Assembly: GCA_015350385.1 (NCBI GenBank)
Contig: WNKI01000005.1
Coordinates: 311,275 to 375,274 of the forward strand
Direction: 5' to 3'
Length of the DNA: 64,000 nucleotides
Source: Aculops lycopersici
Lineage: Eukaryota > Arthropoda > Arachnida > Trombidiformes > Eriophyidae
Shown: positions 54,874-64,000 of the stretch, in pieces
Layout: each line of letters begins with the position of its first letter
Numbering within the stretch: position 1 is the first letter of the stretch
Made by a program: the position numbers and the translations under genes
Notes under the pieces: generated by a model
The model's database searches: none
Told to the model about the DNA's origin: nothing
What the model saw: only the letters and a program-made list of their open reading frames with translations

Positions 54874-54907
54874 AAGACTCGTGCCTCGGGCCCGAGGCAC
54901 GAGTCTT
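54874..54907. repeat. perfect 34-bp palindrome without spacer
   Basis: The left arm AAGACTCGTGCCTCGGG (54874-54890) is followed immediately by its exact reverse complement (54891-54907), centred on GGGCCC. Confidence 0.98.
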
Positions 54908-57900
54908 TAATCTAATCGAATCAATGCGCCTTCCTAGTGGCGCCACCACCGAGACGCACCGGAAGGGGGAACAGAAGGAAGAGACTGGCCTGTCGCCAGT
55001 TAGCTAGCTAGATAACCGGCTCGCCGGCAGCACGTTTTGCCCGCAACTTGGGATCAGCCTCATTAGTTCTAGAGTCAAAGAGGGAGAGAGAAATCAAACG
55101 AGCACTGTTTTTGCACGAGAAAGAGAGACTCGCGTTTGCCAAAGACGCCGACAACGGCACCCACCTCCACGACCATGATGACAAGGAGGCGGCAACCAGG
55201 CTTTGCCGGCGGGATGTCGACTCGCGTGTGCCCGTCAAATCCATCACGCGGTCGCCAGATGGAGAGCAGCAGGCCGAAGCAAAAGATGAAGAGACTCGCC
55301 CCTGCGAGCAACTCGGACTTGTTGTCGCCACGACCACCACCTATCTAATTAACCTGTCGTCAGCTCGAGCTCGACGCTTATCGCCGGTTATCAAGGTTTG
55401 CAAATGTGGTTCACACAGGTTGCTGTCCCATTATACAGGAGGACAAACTTTGCTGTGTAACACACCCCACACATAGGGTGAAATTATCGCGCTTGGTAGT
55501 GTTTGTTTTTGTGCGAAAGAGAGTGTACGAGAGATGATCATACACTGTTGTGACTCTTCGCACACAGCTCTTGCAAAGCAACAGCGCGCGTCATACACTC
55601 GTACACAGTGTGTTGTGTTTCATTTTGCTGTGTGTGAGTCAGGCGGACGGTGTGCGTGAATTTGCGCGTGCTTTTTGTCCACCACTCCTCTAATCGTTTC
55701 AATGTATCTCACGCCTAAACTAAAACAGCATTCTAGATTTAAATTCCAACTACTTATATCAGTATTTGAAATTGTGATTGAACTCTCATCTTCCTCGCTG
55801 GCACCGTGACACTGGAAACGTACGACCGGAAAAGCGAGCAAGTTTGCAAAGTCTAGCGATACAAACAGGATGGAGCTGCGCCGGAAGTTACGCGAAGGTC
55901 GCCGAGCGGGCTTTTTGTTTGTATGTCTCCTGGCGCTTCTCTGTATTTCGCTACTGCCGCCGGTTCTTAGCGGAGCCGAAAAGAGGCAAGCGAGCGTCTG
56001 TCAGCCAACAAAAGCTTCACATACACACACTGGCAACGATACTCGAGATAGCGACGATATCTAGTCGGTCTGGTTGGCCGCCGAGTCGAACCCTTTGAGC
56101 TTCGCGCGGCAAGTTAGCTTGTCCATTCGTCCGTTTGTTCGTCCGTCAAGCGAGAGAGCGAGTGGCAAGCTTTAGGTTGGAAAATGTATCAAAGAGTCGC
56201 TATCTCGCTTGCTGCTCTCGTTTTCCATCGTTACTATCAATTGCCTTGTTGAAGGTTGCCCCCTTTTCTGAGAAAAAGAAGGAAAACTTTGTTGATGGAA
56301 AAGAGCGCGCTCACATTCGCACAATGATGGCCAACGGGGACATCTAGTCAATGGGATCGCGTGGCGCCGCTCTTTGTGAGTGGCGCTCGCTATTACTGGC
56401 TGCCGAACTAAAGAGAGGGAGAGAGTGAGAAACTAAACACTGGAAGCCGGAGAAAGAAGTGCGTTGTGCTTCGTGTGTCATATTGGCCATTTGCTTGCTC
56501 CGAGCTCCCTCTGAAAGCAGAGCAAACGTTGCAGCAGCTGCTGCCACTTGCGAGTTTCCCTCGCCATTCGCTTGCCCCTTCGCTACTTCCTCCTGCCACC
56601 GGATGCTCCCACCCAAACAGACGACAGCCATGCGAAAAGCCTTTCTCTTGTTGGTGGAAGCGGCGGCGGTGATGGCGGCATTCGATCGACGGAAGCTATT
56701 TTAAAAACAGACCCTCAACGTTATATACGAGCTTCCATAGTATTGGTTTTCTAGCCACTCGAATAACCGCGCAAGCAGCCGACGAAATGACGACCGAACC
56801 GAACCAAACCGAACCGAGGAAAACCGATAACGTCGCGCCGGTTGGCCGATCGGCCGGCCGGCGAAAAGTGGATCAATATTTTGGCAGTCGCTTGGTTGTC
56901 GTGTCATCTAATCTCTTGGTTGCGGTACTGGTTTGGTGCTGTTGGTTGCAGCGCTCGTGGTGGTGGTTGGCCGGCGAGCGTAATCGTATCTAATCGCATA
57001 AGCGCCCACTGCAATCGAGTTAAGACGCCGCAACTCGATTCCAAACTTTCAACTGCAAGAGCCCCAAAGGCAATCGGCGACAATGGAGCCAACGAAACCA
57101 TCAGCCGTCACAAACTGCAAGCGATATGATATTATGCGATCTTCTGTCGTTTGGCCGGTCGCTCGGTTGGTGGAGTTGGAGCGCAAAGGAAGCGGGCTAC
57201 GAGTTGCGACATGCGGCCGCCTTTTTGGCTGACATTGGAATCGGAACTCTGGCGTCTGAGGAGAAACTTGAGCTCGAATAAAATGGAAAGGCAAAGAGCG
57301 ATAGGCGATCACAGAGGAGCTAGTCGCGACTTCCGGTTGTGGGCCAGCTCAAGGTTGTTGCTAGCTAACTGGCTGTTTGGCTCCTGTGCGCTGGCAAGTG
57401 GGCAGTGCCATTGTGCCGCTAGCAACCTGCTTCTCAAGCGTTAGCTACATATAACACATGGTTTACATAGTTTGGTTTTCTATGCTTGACTACGTAACAA
57501 AAGTGAGAGCAAATGAAAGGGCGCCCGTCGGCGCCACCGCCACCAATCAGGCGATTTGAATATCAAATTGACTCCAATTCCAACACCAACCAACTCAAAC
57601 TCAAACCGCACCACCGGCCGACTCTTTGCCTGCACTTTTCTCATTGTTTGCTCGGCTTGCAACAGCCGAGCTTAGGCGACCAAACTAAACTCAACAATTT
57701 CTGCTACTACGAACGCCAGAACACCAATACCAAAGTTTAGCTTAGCTTGCGGTGCACCGACCAATTGGCAAGTCGGTTGCGTCGTAAGCCGGCGGTGTCG
57801 GCGGCGAGAGAGCCAAATTTGCATGAGAAGAAGCGAGAAGCTGAATGTTAACGCATACGACGAGCGCAACCGAAGGGCCATTGTGTTTTTCGCGGCCAAA

Positions 57901-58131
57901 CGTCGCTGTTAGTAATTATTGTGTTCTAGTGGATTGGCCGTCCGGTCGGTCTGCGGAGTCGAGTTGCGCCGAGACCAAGCGGCCGACCGAACGACCGGCA
58001 GCACAATATTGGCGCCCGCAATGCAGTAGTATTCAGTGTGTAGTTGTTGCCGCACTAGTAGTAATAGAGGCGGTGGTAGTGGTAGTATTCTCCGCTCAGT
58101 GTGTGTATGTATGTGTGTGTACATTTACCTG

Positions 58132-58152
58132 TCAGTCAGTCAGTCAGTCAGT
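58132..58152. repeat. (CAGT)n microsatellite
   Basis: Five consecutive CAGT units, preceded by a GT/ATGT-rich stretch. Confidence 0.9.
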
Positions 58153-60351
58153 TGGTCGGCCGGTTGTCCAGCTCGCCAGCGGTAACGTGGTCGACGAAGG
58201 CAAGTTGATAATATTTCCAGCCAGAGACTAGCTCACCTGTTTGCTCGCTGGCCGCCTCGAGCTCCATTGTGGCCGAGCGGTGAAATTTGAAATTTGAACG
58301 TTGCGTTGCGTTGTGCACTGAGTGTTAACCTGGCCGGCGTGTAGCTGGTGCCACAGTTTTAGTTGTCGCTCTTTGGTAGTGGTCGCCGTTGCCTCGGACA
58401 ACAACAACAGCAGCAGCAGCAGCAACGCAACTCGCTTGCCAGAAGACCAACCTTCCGAATGTTCCCTTTGTATTTACAACTAAATTATTAGTTGCCGCAC
58501 GAAATTATGGACACTTGTTCGCCTGCTGCCCGGTAGGCTCTCTGTCGGGCCGACCTGCATGTGTGGCGACTTTGTTGGCCAAACTCATGCTCGAGAAGGA
58601 GAGAGAAAGCATCAGGTTCAGTGATGATGACGACGTTGGAACCAAGGCAAAGTCTTTGAGAGCTTGAATCCTGGGATAGAAATAGAGACTTTAGCCCAAC
58701 TCTTCACCCATTGAAATTTAAATTTTACCTCCAAGGGTCGAGCTGCAGGCCTAACCAGTTTGCCTCGAAATTTTGCTCAGTTTTCTTCTTCTCGCTTTCA
58801 AGCGAGAAGCCATAGAGAAAGAGGGAGACAAGTGGTTGCGCGCGCTAACTCACCTGAGCCTGGGACAGGCCGGTACACGGCTGTCATGCGAGCAGCCCGC
58901 TGCCTTCGCAGTCGTCGCCGAGAGGGAGGATTCACCTGACGGCTGGGCAAATTTGATTTGGCGCTGCAACTGCTTCTCTTCTTTCCTCTTTTTTCCTGCA
59001 ACAATTTCCACCACCGAGACACTCGAGTTTCTCGCGACTTCCGGCGCGCAGCGACAATGATGATGACGACGACGACGCCGCTGCCAACGAAACAAAAGCT
59101 CACAAAGCTTGTGCTGAATTTGATGCACAGGACGAGGAAATTAACTGCACAAAGACCTCATTGCTCTTTAGGCGCCCGTCCAAAAATGTTGCGACCTCTA
59201 CCAAGTGGAGGCAATCAATTCGAGGGGCAAGGAAGTGGAGTGAGCCAAACGAAGCTGAACCAACTGAAAGCCACCACCGTCTTAGGCGTGGCCCTCGATT
59301 AGTCGCCTCTGTTCCATTTGCCGGCGTTTTGGTTCAACTTGAGCCTCGAATGCCGCAAACTTTGCCGGCGCCTTGTGTCCTCTACTCAATTCGAATTTGC
59401 TGTATAACTAAGCGGCCAATTGGCGCGTTTAACCAACCAGATAGCCGAATGGTGGACGACGAGGCAGCGATGAGATGAGCTTTGTGGTGTGTGCATTGTG
59501 TTTGATCGAGTCCGTTGCGTTGCTTGTCGACCACAACAGCAGCAATTGCCGTGTTCTTTTGCCGAAAGAAGATGCAGAAGAAGGCGAGGAGGAAGAGGGG
59601 GGACGAAGAGGACTAATGAAATTAAACGACTGGCTTGTGGACGAACAAACTGGCGTGCCGGCCTAGCTCGGCATTTGTCTCCCTAGCTCGTAGCTTTGTT
59701 GATTTTGCGAAGTGCTATGTGATACGTTGCAACGCGATTACCCCTCACAAGTCCGACGATCAAACTGATCCACTTCTTCCCCTTGAATACCAGCCAACAA
59801 GCCAGCTATGGCCGGAAGTTGCTTGAGCCTCGACGCTCAGCAGCTGAGCAATCGCTCGATACGCGCCAAGAAGCGTCTTGTATTGTCGCGACTTTAGGTT
59901 GGTCAATATATGCTTTCTTCTCTGTTGTCGTCAACATATTTGTTAAGCCACCAGCTGGCTAGCCGACCAGCCAGCTAACACCAGGGTGGCCAAATGGGCA
60001 ATGCGATTATTCTAGTCGTCCAGTTCAAATTCTTTGGTCAAGTTCCATTGCTTTTCCAATTGTGTGTCCCAAAACAACAACGACGACTACGACGACAACC
60101 GGACAAGACTCACTTTTGGCTACTTTTGCATGACTTGAAAGTGAGAGGATGATAGAGGACTAGAGAGTGGCGCACAATGCAATAGTAAATGAGCTGCACG
60201 AAGGATCATTAACCGCTAATGATGATGATGATCCACAAACAACAACAACAACATGCATGTGAAGCCGGCATTTGGTTGTTGCTGTTGTAGTTGCCGCCAT
60301 CATAGTGGAGACTTGCTACTTTGCAACGAAAAGTTAGCCGACCAAATGTAA

Positions 60352-60376
60352 CACAACACATCACATCACATCACAT
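60352..60376. repeat. (CACAT)n pentamer run
   Basis: Consecutive ACATC/CACAT units read directly. Confidence 0.8.
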
Positions 60377-60743
60377 TTCGGCACACATCCAAATGGCAGT
60401 GGAAGTAGCACTTTGAGCGAATGGACGTCGCCAAGCGAGCAATGCGTTGCCGCCGGCGACGCCGCTACGAGATCGTTGCTCTTGCCGCCGGTTCCGTGGT
60501 GGCGAGTTCCATTTCAAGTGGCCGACTTGAAGTCGAAGGCGTGAGTTGGCCTCTTGGGCGGTCCGTTTGCAAGTGCAGCTGCAGCGGCATGGTCAGTTGC
60601 TTTGTTGTTTTCAATCAATGTTCGAAACTGAACAGCGAGATTAGAGACATAGTCAACTTGGACCCACATCGCAGGCCTCCAGTAACTTTCTCTTGTTTTG
60701 CGGCATCCAGTTCGAGAAAAGTTCGAGTTCATTCATGGCGAGG

Positions 60744-60767
60744 AATTTACCTGGTGGCAGGTAAATT
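60744..60767. repeat. 10-bp inverted repeat, 4-nt loop
   Basis: Arms AATTTACCTG (60744-60753) and CAGGTAAATT (60758-60767) flank GTGG, giving a stable-looking hairpin in no coding context. Confidence 0.9.
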
Positions 60768-60979
60768 GAGGCGCTCGCTCTTGTTGGATGAAACCGGCGG
60801 ACAACAATAAACGATCGGCATAAATTAGCGTCTCTGGTTGCGGCGTTCAAATTTAAACAACCACTTGTTTGAGTGGCAGAGCTCGCGGTGGATCGCGCAG
60901 AGAGCGAGCGAAGCGCCGCCGGGCGGAAGCCGGTAGGAAACACCGAGTTCACAGAGGGTGCGCATGCGCCAGTTTTTGC

Positions 60980-61000
60980 CGCCGGCAATAACTGCCGGCG
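60980..61000. repeat. 8-bp GC-rich inverted repeat, 5-nt loop
   Basis: Arms CGCCGGCA (60980-60987) and TGCCGGCG (60993-61000) around ATAAC. Confidence 0.85.
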
Positions 61001-62833
61001 ACGTGACCGGCTTACTCCGCGAGGATGATTCATCTCCGCTGGCCCATCAAAACAAAGGGCAAGCGAGCGAATCAAAAGAACAACAATTGCAAGCTTCGAT
61101 GAGTGATTAATGGGCTTACGGACTGCGCTTTGCGCGCGCAATTAAATAGCTAACTAACTCGAATAACTTTTCTTCTTTATGGGAGATAAAGTGATACAGT
61201 TGGTCAGCTTGTCGGTGGGAGTGAGCGAAAACTGCGATGGCCGGAAGTCGCTGGCACCTGGATGAGCAATCAGATTCTGTTATATCAATTAGGCGCTGCG
61301 CAATTTGTCGCCCACAATCGTCGTTTCTCACTGAGCATGCAGATCTATTGTGTAAGATTTAGGGGGCGGGGGAGAGCAGCCGAGATGTTAATAGAGACCT
61401 CGCATGTGGCGTTGCAATTTTCCACTTTTGCCTCTTGGCTGTTGGTCAGTTCAAGTTTAGTGATTCGAGTAACAGATAACAGGTGAGTCGGGAAGCGCCA
61501 TTTCCAATACAAGTGGCCGCTGCAACTCGAGGTCACTAGTACCTGAGTTTGCCGGCCAACCCTCTTGCCTGCGAATCATTAATCCCCTGTTTTATGTCAC
61601 GACTTTTGCGCGGTACCACAAGCAACAAAACTGCGCCACTCACTAGGAACAAAGATGGCATAATTCGAAGTCACAAGAAGCGAATGTTGCGAGAGGCGGT
61701 GGCAGCGGCGGCGGTGGCGGTTACCTGGTGCAAATCTCACAATTGAATCTGTGTGTACTGGGTTGCTCTTTATCGCCTCGAATTTTTAGTCTAGCTTCCC
61801 ATTCTAGTAGGTCTCTTAGTGAAATGGAAATACACAATTCCAAGCACAACAAACTGACCACTGGGCCACCAGCGCACGAGCGACTGCTCTCGACTCGAAG
61901 AGATGTTATCTCTTCATCATCAACATCGTCTCTCGTTCCGTTTAGGTTGTCCATTTGGTCGGAAGAATATTGGGCTAATTTTGAGAGCTGGTGGCTGAAG
62001 TGATGAAGTAAACTAGCAGCTCGTGGCCAAGCTGCTCCTTCTTCTCTTCAATTTAAGGCGGGCACCCAAGACTCTGGAAGTTGCCGAGTTTTGTCGCCGC
62101 AAAGTTCCCTCCGTCAGGGTCACAGGTGTAAACCGCTTGATTCTCGCCAGCATAGTGGCAAGTGGTTGCGTCCAACTTGTCGCTCTGGTTTCTCTCTGTC
62201 CATTTGTTTCCACCTCAAAATCGTGGAATCTTTCTTTCTCTCTCCCTCTCTCAATTTTGGCCTACTGGCCACTTTGCCCGACGGACGCACACTTCAGCGC
62301 CACTTGGCAAAATCGCTCAACTCTGAAACAAATTTTGTGGCCCTTGGCGGCGGCCAGCATTTGCCACGACCATGAAGAGTGTGGAAAAATTGCTTCATTG
62401 TTCTCTGAGGCCGGAGTATCCGATCCGGAACTCGCCAACTGGCTGCTCCAGTTCAATGCGGTCCATTTGCAGCAACATGCTCAGTTGTTGTTGTTGCTGC
62501 TATTGCCCTTACCTTCAACTGGCAAGGAGCGGTAGTGAGGTAATCAGCGACTGCGGGCTACGGCGCCGCCAGATTTCAGCGGCCGATAAGCGAGTAATTC
62601 AAATTTGGCAAGCTAGCCTGGGCTTAAGGAAGCTGAGAGTTTGCAGCGAGCGAGCGATCTACCTGACCAACTGGCAAGTTGCATCTGGCAGTATTGTGAG
62701 AAAGCAAGAATGTTTGGAAATTCTACCGCACTAAATCTAAAACTCGAGCTTCACCTTCTCACATCATCGCTAACGATTGGTCGTCCATTTTCAAGTTGCT
62801 TCAATTTTTTCCCACTTCAACCAAACTCACAGA

Positions 62834-63089
62834 TGAAATTTGAACAACCCCACTAATTAACATCAACCATCCTCCTATCTTCACCTGCATTCTGGATACA
62901 CAATTGCCGCCTGGCGACGGATCGATAATCGAATAATAATTCAATCCATAATGGCCAACTATAACTACAACAACTGCCATTGCGCAACAACCATCACTTA
63001 ACTCTCTGGCTTTCGTTTGATTCTTACAAATGCATACAACGATAACATCGAACGGATAACGATAAACACTAAAACAACAACAACAACAG
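62834..63089 (+). other. possible non-coding exon
   Basis: Preceded by a pyrimidine-rich acceptor (TTTTTTCCCACTTCAACC ... CACAG) and followed by a consensus donor CAACAG|GTAAGT at 63090. All frames contain early stops, and the CAA-rich sequence near the donor resembles the 5' leader before KDM2. It would suit a 5' UTR exon of a gene continuing beyond the right edge. Confidence 0.3.
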
Positions 63090-64000
63090 GTAAGTCCATT
63101 GTGCTGTCTTCTCATCTCTCGCCGCTTACCCAAGCGGCTACTTGTCGTTGTTGGTTTCGTGAAGCCATTGAGAGGAAGGGAGAGAATGTTGGTTGAGTTT
63201 GTTAGACGGAGAGAGGAATGGAAGTAGAGCTCATAAAACAAACTTTGTGCTTCTCTCTTTCATCTCAAACAATTCAAATTTTAGTTACTCTTGTCCAGTT
63301 CCCCTCCCTCTCCCACTCACTATTCCAAGACCAACAACCTATTGGCTTCGCCTGCCTACCTGTCCGCCTGCCAGTAGGGCACACGACTAGCAACCAACCA
63401 CCGCGACGACAACCGGCGCCAGGCAATGTCAAGGCGTAAACAAAGGCCTGATTTATGGGCTCCTCGCGGGCAGCTTTTCTTTCGCTCGCTCTTTTCCTAA
63501 TGTCCTTGCAATCGGTTCAGTTTTTCCCCTCAGCTCCAATTTCGACTTTGTTGCCCTCCAGCTGGTTTGTCTGGTTGGCTAGCTAGCTGGTTAGTTGGTT
63601 GGTCTTGTTTGCTGGTCGGCTTGGTTGGTTGGTTGGCCAGTTTACAAGTAACAAACAAATGCAATTCATCCGCTCAAACTGGCAGGACCACTTGTTGATG
63701 TTCCACCTGTGATACCTGGCTGACCGCTTAAAGCTGCTCGTTTGCTGTGCCAACTAAACTGACTCGCCGGTCGCCGTCCAGCGGCGACGGTGGCAGTCCG
63801 GGTCGTGTCGTCCGAGTCGCTCGCAGGCGGCGCATTGTTTCTGGGCGAGGCCATCATTAGAGATGGCGACTCTCTATTCTCCCAGTGCAATAATGGTGCG
63901 GAATGGTGAGCAGTCAGCAGATCGAGACTAAACTGGAGCGACACACAGAGGAAAACTTGATTGCGAGCGCTCACTTCCATCTCAAGTTTGACTCGAGAAA

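Larger units (their letters stand above)
37169..64000. other. 27-kb region with no recognised gene
   Basis: None of the short frames on either strand (all under ~240 codons) shows a known domain, and most are Arg/Ser/Leu-rich by composition. CpG is frequent, as are words such as GCCGGC, GCTAGC, CTTGCC and CCGGAAGT. Microsatellites and inverted repeats listed separately lie here. Isolated donor-like words occur (41487, 43756, 47226, 63090). It could be an intron of the 34-37 kb gene, the upstream domain of a gene beyond the right edge, or both. No transposon, rRNA or convincing tRNA was seen. Confidence 0.5.

Noticed and set aside
55870..56064. Short frame MELRRKLREG... with a hydrophobic stretch
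   Set aside because: 64 codons, no recognisable mature peptide and CCGGAAGT within it; more easily random in GC-balanced non-coding DNA.
56080..56110. tRNA B-box-like GGGTTCGACTC on the minus strand
   Set aside because: The flanking bases do not form a T-stem and no acceptor stem or A box could be placed.
1..64000. CRISPR arrays, rRNA, bacterial operons or insertion sequences
   Set aside because: No regularly spaced repeats, rRNA-like blocks or transposase frames were seen; gene content is metazoan.

Overview
The window is nuclear DNA of a metazoan, most likely an arthropod. It carries KDM2, KDM5, GATA, USP5, ceramide kinase, YRDC, ZNHIT1 and GTF2H5 homologues together with a probable insulin-like peptide. 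Nearly all of these sit in single uninterrupted reading frames, some over 700 codons long, with gaps of tens to a few hundred bases. Loss of introns and of accessory domains recalls strongly reduced arthropod genomes such as those of eriophyoid mites; that placement is inference and no species was identified.

Left half (4.2-31.3 kb), gene-dense. A KDM2-type H3K36 demethylase (4205-8830, +) is followed by YRDC (9120-9872, +), which lies tail to tail and 37 bp from a Gln/Pro-rich HMG-box protein (9910-11949, -). A short KDM5-type H3K4 demethylase (13932-15533, +) starts on the other side of a 2-kb divergent gap. Two secreted-protein genes follow: a probable insulin-like peptide (15771-16169) and a Lys/Glu-rich protein (16470-17615). 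After 4.5 kb without recognisable coding come ceramide kinase (22108-25005, +) and USP5 (25993-28338, +). USP5 converges on a tight GTF2H5 -> ZNHIT1 pair on the minus strand (29314-28498). Next is a two-finger GATA factor (31266-29950, -) whose C-terminal half is a diverged copy of the Gln/Pro-rich middle of the HMG-box gene 19.6 kb away.

Right half (33.9-64 kb), sparse. A Ser/Asn/Asp/Gln-rich protein of unknown identity begins near 33995 and seems to be spliced (donors at 34266 and 36784). From about 37.2 kb to the end I recognise no protein. This 27 kb is rich in short ORFs on all frames, microsatellites, inverted repeats (including a perfect 34-bp palindrome at 54874-54907) and repeated CCGGAAGT (ETS-type) words. 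It may be a long intron or regulatory domain.

The strongest leads are: (1) two JmjC demethylases and USP5 each lacking reader or accessory domains usual for the family; (2) a GATA/HMG-gene chimera with a 173-bp island of perfect identity suggesting gene conversion; (3) a possible two-gene transcript for GTF2H5-ZNHIT1; (4) AATAAA poly(A) signals overlapping the stop codon in three genes; (5) a divergent insulin-like peptide with unusual cysteine spacing; (6) a hairpin cluster at 54.7-54.9 kb and an ETS-motif field in the desert.
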